Below are positions 1-6,940 of a stretch of 23,750 bases of DNA, piece after piece. The position numbers were made by a program, and so were the translations under genes. The notes beneath the pieces are model-generated. The model did no database searches and was not told the origin of the DNA. It saw nothing but the letters and a program-made list of their open reading frames with translations. This DNA is from JBBRYW01 sp038253945. GTDB taxonomy: Bacteria; Actinomycetota; Thermoleophilia; Gaiellales; Gaiellaceae. Numbering within the stretch: position 1 is the stretch's first letter; the number at the start of each line of letters is the position of its first letter. Location: contig JBBSGR010000025.1 in the NCBI GenBank assembly GCA_038253945.1, positions 1 to 23,750 of the forward strand. Reading direction: 5' to 3'.

Positions 1-1
1 C

Positions 2-496
2 CTGATCGTCACCGCTCTCGCGACATCCGCGGCAGCGGCTCACGGCGGCGCGGTCAGCCGGCTCGATGCCGGAAAACCGAAGCTGAAGCTGACCGGCTTC
101 GCCTTCGTCACGTCGGCCGTAACCGCTCGAGGTGGAGGGGCTCGGCTACCGCGCGGCACCAAGATCTACCGCTCGGGCTCGACCATTCGAGGCACGACCG
201 GCTGCCCGACGACCCAGTACAGGACCGACGGTCTCCTCGTCGCCGTGATCGACTACCACGGGCGGCCTACGGCGGCGAGCGTGACGGTGACGCGCAAGCC
301 GGCCGGCAGCGGCCAGTCCGTCGCGAACGCTCCGTACTACCTCGACCTCAACTCGGGCCGCAGAATCCAGTACCTGGGGCCGATCTTCGACGACGGGAGC
401 TACGGCGTCGTCGTCCGCTGGGGCTTCAACAGCGGGAGAGGGTCGAAAGTCTCGGGGAAGTTCGTCCTCGCCCGGACCTGCCCCGTCCTGGGCTGA
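2..496 (+). CDS. Secreted protein of unknown function, 5' end cut by the window
   Basis: The frame is open from the left edge to the TGA at 494-496, so the start lies outside the window. The first visible residues (LIVTALATSAAAAHGGA) look like the hydrophobic core and cleavage region of a signal peptide, which points to an exported protein. About 147 further residues are rich in Gly, Arg, Thr and Ser, with aromatic residues spaced as in a small beta-sheet domain. Two Cys are visible, one in GCPTTQY and one near the C-terminus (RTCPVLG); they could form a disulfide. I recognise no family. It converges on the NIPSNAP gene, with 45 bases between and no clear terminator there. Confidence 0.6.
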   Translation: MIVTALATSAAAAHGGAVSRLDAGKPKLKLTGFAFVTSAVTARGGGARLPRGTKIYRSGSTIRGTTGCPTTQYRTDGLLVAVIDYHGRPTAASVTVTRKPAGSGQSVANAPYYLDLNSGRRIQYLGPIFDDGSYGVVVRWGFNSGRGSKVSGKFVLARTCPVLG

Positions 497-541
497 GGAA
501 ACGGAAGGCGACTAGACCAGCGCCGCTACTCCACCGAGGAG

Positions 542-904
542 TCAGCTCGCATAGCTGAACGTCAACCCTTCGCAGACGCTGGGCGTCAGCTCGATCACGA
601 TCGTGTGGTACGTCTCGATCAGCTCGAGCACGGCATCCCGATGGTTCTGCCGCCACTCGTCGCTGCCGTAGAAGGAGTCCAGCTGCTCGGCACGCCGAGA
701 AGCCGACGGGAAGGAGCGCATGAGGTAGTAGTGGTCGTCGTCCTCGAGCGACGGGCCGTGACCGACGACTTCGATCCCGAAGCGGTGGAGCATCGGCAGC
801 GCGCCTTCGCGGAAGATGTGGTCGAAGTCGTCGCGCTTGCCCGGGACGAGCTTGTACGTCCGAATGTCCAGCACCCGCGCGCTGTACTTGCCGGACCGGC
901 TCAC
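542..904 (-). CDS. NIPSNAP family protein
   Basis: This is a 120-residue single-domain protein. The domain starts almost at once (LDIRTYKLVPGKRDDF) and includes GPSLEDDDHYYLMRSF and a C-terminal strand TYHTIVIELTP, a ferredoxin-like alpha/beta fold typical of NIPSNAP proteins. No biochemical role is well established for bacterial members. The GTG start at 904 is chosen because GGAGG lies 7 bases upstream and the start overlaps the TGA of the upstream repair gene (GTGA), which implies translational coupling. A much longer open frame continues upstream, but it is an arginine/proline-rich shadow of the repair gene. Confidence 0.85.
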   Translation of the reverse strand: MSRSGKYSARVLDIRTYKLVPGKRDDFDHIFREGALPMLHRFGIEVVGHGPSLEDDDHYYLMRSFPSASRRAEQLDSFYGSDEWRQNHRDAVLELIETYHTIVIELTPSVCEGLTFSYAS

Positions 905-2358
905 GCCGCACCTCCGGCTGCACCTGGCCGCGCGAGCGAGGTTTCCTGAGAGCCATCCGCCATCCAGAGGTGTGACGCCGCCAACGCCCGCCATGGCCGC
1001 CAGCGCTCGGCGACCTCGCCGAGCGCGCTGCCGGATTCGTGGGTCTGCCGCGCGAGCGAGCGCTGAAGGCCGAGATCCGACGTGGGGCAGGCGTCCCGTT
1101 CGCCGAGTCGCAGGGCGATGTAGTGCGCGGTCCACGGGCCAAGGCCGTCGAGGGCCGTGATCGAGGCCACATGCTGATCGAGGCTGATGCTGCGGTCGAG
1201 CCGGATGGCGTCGCCGGCGACGGCACGGGCGAACGAGCGGATCGCATCCTCGCGCGCTTGCGGGAGCCCGAGGCCGGCGAGGTCGGCGGTGGCGAGCGCG
1301 TCCGGCGAGGGAAACGTGTGAGTGAGGCCGAGTCGCCGCAGTCCCGGTACCGGGGTGCCGAGCCGCTCGACGAGCCGAGCTGCAACGGTGTTGGCCGCCG
1401 CAAGAGTTACCTGTTGGCCGATGATCGCGCGCACGCCGGTCTCGAAGGGATCCCACGTCCCCGGAGCGCGCAGGCCCGGTCGAGCTTTCAGCAGGGGCCC
1501 GATCGTCGGATCGCCGGCGAGGTGGCTGGTGGGCGGATCCAAGTCGAAGTCGAGGCTCGCGATGCGGCGAGCGCGGTCGACGACATGGATCAGCTCTTCC
1601 CAGTGCGGCAGGTGGGCGCGCAGCACGAGGTGGTCGTTGCCACCCGGAAGGAGCTCGAGCACGCCCGGATCGCCCCCGATCAGGATCGTGCGCCGGTACG
1701 CGTGTCCGGAGACACTCTCGACGCCCGGGATGGCACGAGCGGCGAAGTAGGCGACCATCGTCTCCCAGTCGAGCGGGCCCTGGAAGGGCAACCGGAGGGA
1801 GAGGCCCCCGTCTGCGACGAGGCGGTCGCTCACGCGGCGCTTGGACCGCAGCTTCCGAGGCTGCGCCCGGAATACCTCCTGGCAGGCGCGGTTGAACTGA
1901 CGCAGGCTGCCGAAACCCGAGGCGAAGGCGATCTCGGTGATGGTGAGGTCGGTGTCGTCGAGCAGACGGCGGGCGAAATGCGCCCGAGCCGAACGCGCCA
2001 GACCGTCGGGCGTTACCCCCAGGTGCGCGGTGAAAAGGCGACGAAGGTGCCGGGCCGACATGCCGAGCCGCGCACCGAGGCCGGCTTCGGTCCCCCTGTC
2101 GAGCGCGCCGTCGAGGATCAGCTGCACGGCTCGGCAGACCAGCTCCGGGCCGGTCCAGGCCACGGGCTGCGGTGAGCGGTAGGGCCGACATCGAAGACAC
2201 GCCCGGTATCCTGCGGCCTCGGCGGCAGCCGCTAGCGGGAACGTCGTGACATGCTCCGCACGAGGTCGCGCCGAACACCCAGACCGGCAGTAGATACCGG
2301 TGGTAACGACCGCCGCGAAGCCTTGCACACGGCCAGCGTATCCCGGCCGCTCGCGCAA
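901..2358 (-). CDS. alkA: Ada-AlkA fusion: methyl-sensing regulator plus DNA-3-methyladenine glycosylase
   Basis: The protein has up to 485 residues. Residues 15-60 are the Ada zinc domain, with Cys24 and Cys28 (C-x3-C) and Cys54 and Cys57 (C-x2-C); in Ada the first Cys accepts the methyl group from DNA phosphotriesters. Residues 70-170 are an AraC-type helix-turn-helix (LGMSARHLRRLF). Residues 195-475 are an AlkA-type HhH-GPD glycosylase: IIGQQVTLAAA, the hairpin LDGLGPWTAHY, then CPTSDLGLQ, whose Asp428 is the expected catalytic residue. It removes alkylated purines and probably activates its own gene when methylated. There is no MGMT domain, so this is the actinobacterial AdaA-AlkA arrangement. 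The start is uncertain: TTG at 2358 is the first after a stop but has no Shine-Dalgarno site, and GTG ten codons later is possible. It is coupled to the downstream NIPSNAP gene. Confidence 0.9.
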   Translation of the reverse strand: MRERPGYAGRVQGFAAVVTTGIYCRSGCSARPRAEHVTTFPLAAAAEAAGYRACLRCRPYRSPQPVAWTGPELVCRAVQLILDGALDRGTEAGLGARLGMSARHLRRLFTAHLGVTPDGLARSARAHFARRLLDDTDLTITEIAFASGFGSLRQFNRACQEVFRAQPRKLRSKRRVSDRLVADGGLSLRLPFQGPLDWETMVAYFAARAIPGVESVSGHAYRRTILIGGDPGVLELLPGGNDHLVLRAHLPHWEELIHVVDRARRIASLDFDLDPPTSHLAGDPTIGPLLKARPGLRAPGTWDPFETGVRAIIGQQVTLAAANTVAARLVERLGTPVPGLRRLGLTHTFPSPDALATADLAGLGLPQAREDAIRSFARAVAGDAIRLDRSISLDQHVASITALDGLGPWTAHYIALRLGERDACPTSDLGLQRSLARQTHESGSALGEVAERWRPWRALAASHLWMADGSQETSLARPGAAGGAA

Positions 2359-2362
2359 ACTG

Positions 2363-2399
2363 GCCGGATTCGGACAGCCTCAGTCTGTCCGAATCCGGC
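2363..2399. promoter_or_regulatory. Perfect 15-bp inverted repeat in a divergent promoter region
   Basis: The arms GCCGGATTCGGACAG (2363-2377) and CTGTCCGAATCCGGC (2385-2399) are exact reverse complements separated by 7 bases. The repeat lies between the ada-alkA start on the minus strand and the SnoaL-like gene on the plus strand, within 5 bases of the first possible alkA start. It could be an operator shared by both genes, or a hairpin in the alkA leader. No T-run follows, which argues against a terminator. The protein that binds it is unknown. Confidence 0.6.
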
Positions 2400-2460
2400 G
2401 AGGGCGCTCCGTCTCGTTCGCGCACTCTGTGGGCGGGACTCGCGTAAGGAGGAATCGAAG

Positions 2461-2871
2461 GTGTCCGAGACGACATTCAGCTCCGATCCCTGGGCCGCCG
2501 GGACCGGCCAGGCAGATGCGGTCGCGCTGCTACACGACCTGAACGCGCACTACATCCGCGCGTTCGTCGAAGCCGACGTGGCGTGGTATCGCGAGCATCT
2601 GAGCGACGACTTCGTCTGCACCCTCGCCGACGGACGACGCATCGACAAGACAGAATTTCTGCGGCTGAATGCCGAGGGGCCCGGAGTGCAGGACGTGCGG
2701 TACGACGACGTCGACGTCCGTGCGATGGGCGATCTCGCGCTGGTCCACGGCGTCACGCACTACACGCGCGACGGCGCGCTCGCGGCGACGCGCTACACGG
2801 ACGTGTGGCAGCGCCGCGACGGCCGCTGGCAGGCGGTGGCGGCACAGCTCACCCGCGTCGCCAAGCCTTGA
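2461..2871 (+). CDS. SnoaL/DUF4440-like (NTF2-fold) protein
   Basis: The protein has 136 residues. It opens with an N-terminal helix (ALLHDLNAHYIRAFVEADVAWYREHLSDDFVC), followed by strands such as DVDVRAMGDLALVHGVTHY and the C-terminal pair YTDVWQRRDGRWQAVAAQLTRV. This layout is that of the DUF4440/SnoaL-like group of the NTF2 fold, a cone-shaped pocket used by ketosteroid isomerases, polyketide cyclases and many uncharacterised proteins. The function is not predictable from sequence. The GTG start at 2461 is set by AAGGAGGA at 2446-2453. It diverges from ada-alkA across the inverted repeat at 2363-2399 and may share its control. Confidence 0.88.
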   Translation: MSETTFSSDPWAAGTGQADAVALLHDLNAHYIRAFVEADVAWYREHLSDDFVCTLADGRRIDKTEFLRLNAEGPGVQDVRYDDVDVRAMGDLALVHGVTHYTRDGALAATRYTDVWQRRDGRWQAVAAQLTRVAKP

Positions 2872-2947
2872 CGCCTCCTCGAGCTCGGAAAGGTGCGTCC
2901 GAAGTAGAATCGACGCCATTGGGGATCGATCGAATGAAGGAGGGGCC

Positions 2948-3043
2948 ATGGCGACGAAAAAGAAGCAGAAGCGTGCGGCGGCCGAGGGCAAGGAGATTCC
3001 CGGGAAGCCGAAGCCGAAGAAGAAGACCTCGCGCGGCAAGTAG
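2948..3043 (+). CDS. 31-residue lysine-rich basic peptide
   Basis: ATG at 2948 follows a near-perfect ribosome site, AAGGAGGGG (2937-2945). The peptide begins MATKKKQKRAAAEGKEIPGK and ends KKKTSRGK. About a third of its residues are Lys and there is no hydrophobic core, so it should be disordered and could bind nucleic acid or the ribosome. The hexamer TAGAAT at 2905-2910 could be a -10 element, giving the gene its own short leader. No family is recognised. The strong ribosome site and clean stop make translation likely, but composition alone cannot give a function. Confidence 0.6.
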   Translation: MATKKKQKRAAAEGKEIPGKPKPKKKTSRGK

Positions 3044-3046
3044 CAG

Positions 3047-3088
3047 CCCGCCCCAACCTCGAGCCTCGTCTGCACCAGGCGGGGCGGG
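3047..3088. terminator. Possible terminator hairpin between convergent genes
   Basis: CCCGCCCC (3047-3054) and GGGGCGGG (3081-3088) are exact reverse complements enclosing 26 bases. They sit between the end of the lysine-rich peptide and the convergent end of the ABC exporter. The loop is long and there is no T-tract, so support is weak. Confidence 0.3.
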
Positions 3089-3135
3089 GTCAATCTGAGC
3101 TGCGCGTACTCGACCTCGTGACGGCGTGGCCGAGG

Positions 3136-4968
3136 TCAGGTGAACGCCGCGATGCGCGGTTCGCCGTTCTCGCTCAGCACCTGGCGCTCGTACAGCCGTG
3201 CGTAGAGCCCGCCCTGGGTGACCAGGGCCGCGTGGTCACCTTGCTCGACGACCTGACCCTCGTCGAAGACGAGGATCGTGTCGGCGGCGAGGATGGTGGA
3301 GAGGCGGTGGGCGATCACGATCGAGGTGCGGCCGGCGAACAGCGGTCGCAGCGCGGCCTGGATCAGTTGCTCGGAAAGGCTGTCGAGGTGGGAGGTGGCC
3401 TCGTCGAGGATCAGGATCGGCGAGTCCTTCAGGATCACTCTCGCGATCGCCATCCGCTGCTTCTCGCCGCCTGAGAGCCGGTGACCGCGCTCGCCGACGA
3501 TCGTTTCGTAGCCGTCGGGGAGCGAGCAGATGAACTCGTGCAGGTGCGCCGCCTTCGCTGCTGCTTCGAGCTCGGCTTCTCCTGCAGCCGGGCGGGCGTA
3601 GAGGAGGTTGTCGCGGATCGAGGCGTGCCAGAGGAAGGTGTCCTGGAAGACGACCCCGACGTTTTCGCCGATCGACTCGAGCGTCGTCTGGCGCAGGTCG
3701 CGCCCGTCGATTCTCACGGTGCCCGCGGTGGGGTCGTAGAAGCGGGGGATCAGGTAGCTCGTCGTCGTCTTGCCCGCTCCGCTCGGCCCGACCAGGGCGA
3801 CCAGCTCGCCCGGCTCGATCTGGAACGAGACGCGCTCGAGGGCCGGGCGGGCCGCGCCGTTGCCGTAGGAGAAGGAGACGTCCTCGAACTTGATCGCGCC
3901 GCGCGGCTTCGTGAGCGGCCGCGCCTGCGGCGCATCCGCGACCTCGTGAGGCAGGTCGAGGTAGACGAACAGACGCTGGAAGAGCGCCAGCGAGCCGAGC
4001 ACGTTCACGTTCATGCTGCCCAGGTTGGCGATCGAGCCATAGAGGCGCAGCGTCAGCACGGTGCCGAGCGTGACGACCGTCCCGAGCGACGACTGATGAT
4101 GGATGACGCGGTAGCCGCCGTACAGCCAGACGATCGCCGGCCCGGCCGCGGTCAACCCCGTCAGGAGAACTCCGTACCAGTTGCCGATTATCTCCTGACG
4201 CACCTCGAGCCGGCGCAGCTCCCGGTTCAGCTCCCGGAAGCGTTCGCGCTCGGAGCGTTCCTTGGCGAACGCCTTCACGAGCAGTATCCCGGAGATACCG
4301 AGCACTTCCTGCAGATAGACGCTCATCTCAGCCAGCTTGCGCTGGGTGCGCTGATGCGCGCGGTAGGAGGCCCGGCCGATCCAGCGCGAAGGGATGACGC
4401 TGAGCGGCACGCCGACAAGAGCGACTAGCGTCAGCCGCCAGTCGAGGATGAACATGTAGGCGAGCGTGGTGGCGAGGACGATGCCGGCGCTGACGACCCC
4501 GAAGATCGTCTCGGAGACGACGTCCTCGATCCGACCGACGTCGTTGTTGATCCGCGACATCACATCGCCTGTGCGGCTCCGCGTGAAGAAGCCGACCGAA
4601 TGTCCGAGCAGCCGATCGAACAGCTGCCAGCGCAAGTCGGCCATGATTCCCTGGCTGATCGACGTCGAGAGGTAGGAGCCGCCGACGTTGACCAGCCCGT
4701 TGACGATCGAGGCGGCCAGGCCGGCGGCGACCAGCATCGCGAGGTACGAGAAGGTTGCATCGTGCGCGCTCAGGCGGTCGATCAGCTCCTTCGCGATCAG
4801 TGCCGGCGCCAGGCCGAGCACCGCACCGGCGGCGATCGCGGCGACGGCGAGAAGGCCGCGGCGCCAGTAGGGAATGAACGCACGTCCGATCAGGTGCCGG
4901 TCGATCTGGGCCGGGGTGTCCTCCTCCCAGTCGATCGCCATCGCGGTGCCTACGCAGTAGCGCGCCAT
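3136..4968 (-). CDS. ABC exporter half-transporter (fused membrane and ATPase domains)
   Basis: From ATG 4968 the protein has 610 residues. Residues 25-330 hold about six membrane helices of the type I exporter fold. The ATPase domain has Walker A GPSGAGKTT (about 394), the Q-loop VVFQD (about 442), the signature LSGGEKQR (about 498), Walker B ILILDEATS (about 520) and the H-loop IVIAHRLST. It would act as a homodimer, or with an unlinked partner, to export hydrophobic compounds or conjugates. The open frame extends up to 5052, but that extension overlaps the rhodanese relic and is unlikely to be translated; ATG 4941 (MAIDWEED) is an alternative start. Neither start has a clear ribosome site. 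The gene begins 10 bases after the relic ends, on the same strand, so it is probably the last gene of the arsR-merB transcript and may export a detoxification product (inference). Confidence 0.9.
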   Translation of the reverse strand: MARYCVGTAMAIDWEEDTPAQIDRHLIGRAFIPYWRRGLLAVAAIAAGAVLGLAPALIAKELIDRLSAHDATFSYLAMLVAAGLAASIVNGLVNVGGSYLSTSISQGIMADLRWQLFDRLLGHSVGFFTRSRTGDVMSRINNDVGRIEDVVSETIFGVVSAGIVLATTLAYMFILDWRLTLVALVGVPLSVIPSRWIGRASYRAHQRTQRKLAEMSVYLQEVLGISGILLVKAFAKERSERERFRELNRELRRLEVRQEIIGNWYGVLLTGLTAAGPAIVWLYGGYRVIHHQSSLGTVVTLGTVLTLRLYGSIANLGSMNVNVLGSLALFQRLFVYLDLPHEVADAPQARPLTKPRGAIKFEDVSFSYGNGAARPALERVSFQIEPGELVALVGPSGAGKTTTSYLIPRFYDPTAGTVRIDGRDLRQTTLESIGENVGVVFQDTFLWHASIRDNLLYARPAAGEAELEAAAKAAHLHEFICSLPDGYETIVGERGHRLSGGEKQRMAIARVILKDSPILILDEATSHLDSLSEQLIQAALRPLFAGRTSIVIAHRLSTILAADTILVFDEGQVVEQGDHAALVTQGGLYARLYERQVLSENGEPRIAAFT

Positions 4969-4978
4969 GCTCAGAAGG

Positions 4979-5424
4979 TTACGAGCGGCCCGGCGGCTGC
5001 GCCAGGCCGGTTTCGGAGGCAGCGGATGATGCGAGCGCGCGCTCAGCGTCACCGCGCAGAAGCACGCCGATGAACGTTCCGTCCGAGCGGGTGACGAGCG
5101 CGCTGGTCAGGTTCTGGTTCTGCATTCGCTCGAGGATCGCTTCGAGCGTGGTGCTAGTCGTAGGCCTCGACGAAGCCGAGCGTCTCGAGCCGGCACGCGG
5201 CTCGCGGGCTCATGTCTCACTGGTAGTCGTAGCAGTACGCGGGTCACGGGACGCCCGCGCTCGAGCTGCCGGGTCGTTTCCAGGTCGATCGTCTTCAACG
5301 GAATGTTGATCGCCCCGGGGATGTGCTCGTCCTCGTACTCCGCTTCGGGCAGCACCCCGACGAGTTGGGCGTCTGCGGAGACGAGTCCACGCACCTCGTC
5401 GCGGTCGATCGGGGTCGGCATCAT
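4979..5424 (-). pseudogene. Decayed rhodanese-CBS protein with TGA at the catalytic Cys (former selenoprotein?)
   Basis: The ATG at 5424 overlaps the merB-fusion stop (ATGATG around TGA). Frame one encodes a rhodanese start (MMPTPIDRDEVRGLV, EYEDEHIPGAINIPLKTID) as far as LERGRPV near 5245. Seven bases then occupy the space of two codons, a +1 frameshift, and the second frame reads YCYDYQ-TGA-DMSPRAACRLETLGFVEAYD. The TGA (5219-5217) sits where this family has the nucleophilic Cys of C-x4-R. A TAG follows at 5156-5154, where about 90 residues seem to be deleted. A third frame then gives a CBS-like end (LEAILERMQNQNLTSALVT, GVLLRGDAERAL) to TAA at 4981-4979. The TGA could be selenocysteine or a nonsense mutation; the hairpin after it favours selenocysteine. 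In this sequence the gene cannot make an intact protein. Confidence 0.75.
5186..5204 (-). promoter_or_regulatory. SECIS-like hairpin after the rhodanese TGA
   Basis: On the minus strand, CGAGCCG and CGGCTCG form a perfect 7-bp stem around the 5-base loop CGTGC. The stem begins 13 bases after the TGA at 5217 and the loop lies 20-24 bases after it, with G as its second base. This matches the known layout of bacterial selenocysteine insertion elements: a hairpin just inside the coding region, the apical loop roughly 16-37 bases from UGA, and a G among the first two loop bases. GC-rich DNA forms hairpins readily, so the position and not the stem alone is the argument. Confidence 0.5.
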
Positions 5425-6497
5425 TCGCGCTTCAAGACATTCCCGAAAACGACCTGGCCCGCCTCGACCGCCTCGGGAATCGAGATCGGATGCCCTGTGA
5501 TCTCGGGATGATCGTGCTGGTAGCGCTCCGCGTTCTCGGGCGTCTCGAAGAAATTGAGCACGTCGCAACAGCCGCGGAAGCTCGGGCCGTCGCAGCATGC
5601 GCTTCTGCTCAGGACTACCGCTTCCGACGGCTCCCACCAGGCTCCCTCGCCCGGTTGGAGCCGCACCCAGACCTCGCCGCCGCTCAATGGGTCGTGCGAG
5701 ACGACCTCGATCGGGAGGCCGAGCATTGGTGCGATCCCCAACGCGTCAATCGCGCACATCGCTTCGACCCACTGCTTGTCGTCGATCCGAACGCTGTGGC
5801 CGCGCGGAGTTGCCGAGAAGGGGTAAGCGACGAGGATCGAGCCGGTCGCTGCATCGCGGTGAACCAGATCCTCAGCGGCCAGCGTGGTGAGCGCCTGCTG
5901 GATGTCGACCCCGAAAGCTGCGGCCGCCCTGGCAAGCGCGGCCGGAGTCGGCGGTGTGCCGGCGGCGAACATTCGCAGGATCCACTCGTACATGGCGCGC
6001 TCGGCGTGGCTCAACCGCTTCGAGCGCTCGCTTCCGCGTCGCACGGTCGGGATCGCAGCCGCTTCGAGGGCGCCTTCGACGGCCGGCACGAGACTGCCCG
6101 TTCCGGAGGAACTGGTCTCGCGCAGGAGCGCTGCGAGCACCCAGCTCTCTGCCGGCTGTCCCGCGACTCCCTTCTCGGTGCGGAAGACGCGGCAGGAGAG
6201 CGCGTAGTCTCGACGTTCCTCCGTGTGCGGATCGACGTCCCGCCCGCCGACGCGGATTGTCGGGGAGCCGAGGAAGCGCAGCTTCTGTGCCGCTTCGTGA
6301 TCAGGAACGTTGATCAGTTGCAGCTCGGGTTCGATCCCGAGCTCGCGACCGACTCGCTCGACGAGCGCGATTGCCGAATGGTGGTTGGGGCAGCCGTCGA
6401 AATACAGGATCTCGACCGGTACGGGAGTCGGGGCGGTGGCAGCCGAGCCCGCGCTACCGGCGTCCTGCGCCGGCTCGCGGCAGCCCCTGTCGCTCAA
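5421..6497 (-). CDS. merB: Thioredoxin-like domain fused to MerB-type alkylmercury lyase
   Basis: The protein has 358 residues. Residues 27-110 form a thioredoxin-like domain with VEILYFDGCPNHHSA (Cys36) and the cis-Pro-like FLGSPTIRVGGRDVDP. After a linker, residues 165-350 resemble MerB: a winged-helix-like part (MYEWILRMFAAGTPPTPAAL), then CAIDALGIAPMLG with Cys248 and Asp251, and GCCDVLNFF with Cys310/311. These correspond to the Cys-Asp-Cys triad (Cys96, Asp99, Cys159) that cleaves carbon-mercury bonds in MerB. The attached domain may supply thiols to reset the lyase or pass on Hg(II). The TTG start at 6497 overlaps the arsR stop (TTGA), and its end overlaps the rhodanese ATG. An extra pair, ACC (Cys301/302), is present. 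The true substrate (organomercury or another thiol-binding compound) is inferred. Confidence 0.85.
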   Translation of the reverse strand: MSDRGCREPAQDAGSAGSAATAPTPVPVEILYFDGCPNHHSAIALVERVGRELGIEPELQLINVPDHEAAQKLRFLGSPTIRVGGRDVDPHTEERRDYALSCRVFRTEKGVAGQPAESWVLAALLRETSSSGTGSLVPAVEGALEAAAIPTVRRGSERSKRLSHAERAMYEWILRMFAAGTPPTPAALARAAAAFGVDIQQALTTLAAEDLVHRDAATGSILVAYPFSATPRGHSVRIDDKQWVEAMCAIDALGIAPMLGLPIEVVSHDPLSGGEVWVRLQPGEGAWWEPSEAVVLSRSACCDGPSFRGCCDVLNFFETPENAERYQHDHPEITGHPISIPEAVEAGQVVFGNVLKRE

Positions 6498-6880
6498 GCG
6501 GAGCTCTCTTGTTCGTCGATGCGGCAACAGGCCGCCACATGGTCCTCGTTGTCTGCGAGCAGCGCCTGCGCGAGCCCGAGCATCTCGAGGACACGCTGAT
6601 CGGCGATCCGGTTGTGCACGGTCCGGTGCTCGCGGCGAGCCTCGACGAAGCCGCACCAACGCAAGCAGGCGAGATGGTTGGAGACCTTCGGCTGCGGCTC
6701 GCCGAGTCGCTCGACCAGCTCGCCGACCGAGAGCTCTCCATGCTCACGTAGCAACTCCAGGATTCGCACCCGGAGCGGGTCGCCCAGACCGCGGAAGTAC
6801 TTGGCAACGAGATCGCTCGCGACCGGCGCCTCCGGGAGGCGGAACGGGCCGGCGAGCTCTGCGGGGGCAAGCCGAGCCAT
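6494..6880 (-). CDS. ArsR-family metal- or thiol-responsive repressor
   Basis: The protein has 128 residues and a winged-helix core: YFRGLGDPLRVRILELL, then ELSVGELVERLGEPQPKVSN as the helix-turn-helix and HLACLRWCGFVEARREHRT as the recognition helix and wing. Cys in CLRWC and a C-terminal AACCRIDE could bind Hg(II) or another soft metal. ArsR proteins normally repress until metal binds. The ATG at 6880 is preferred over an in-frame GTG at 6901. It has no ribosome site, but TAGTTT (6893-6888) lies 7 bases upstream, as expected of a leaderless mRNA. It heads the leftward operon and diverges from the ccdA-like gene, so it probably controls both directions. Confidence 0.88.
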   Translation of the reverse strand: MARLAPAELAGPFRLPEAPVASDLVAKYFRGLGDPLRVRILELLREHGELSVGELVERLGEPQPKVSNHLACLRWCGFVEARREHRTVHNRIADQRVLEMLGLAQALLADNEDHVAACCRIDEQESSA

Positions 6881-6940
6881 ATGGGAAAAACTAAATATCA
6901 CAATCGACGGATCTGCGATACTCGCTCGATCAACAGCGTT
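6881..6940. promoter_or_regulatory. Divergent promoter/operator of the arsR and ccdA-like operons
   Basis: The two divergent ATG codons abut in a single CATATG (6878-6883), leaving no intergenic space. The next 25 bases (GGGAAAAACTAAATATCACAA) are much more AT-rich than the surroundings, which suggests promoter DNA. TAGTTT at 6893-6888 fits a -10 for a leaderless arsR mRNA. GATACT at 6917-6922 could be a -10 for the rightward genes, placing their transcript start near 6929. No clean ArsR palindrome is visible. Confidence 0.5.

Noticed and set aside
1039..2175. A 378-codon open frame on the plus strand
   Set aside because: It is antisense to the Ada-AlkA coding region and shows only charged low-complexity sequence.
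3481..4428. A 315-codon open frame on the plus strand
   Set aside because: It lies antisense to the ABC exporter, whose ATPase motifs are all intact on the other strand.
6510..6659. A longer N-terminus for the MerB fusion, up to 6659
   Set aside because: This stretch overlaps the arsR coding region and is Arg/Ala-rich without motifs. The TTG at 6497, overlapping the arsR stop, fits the operon better.
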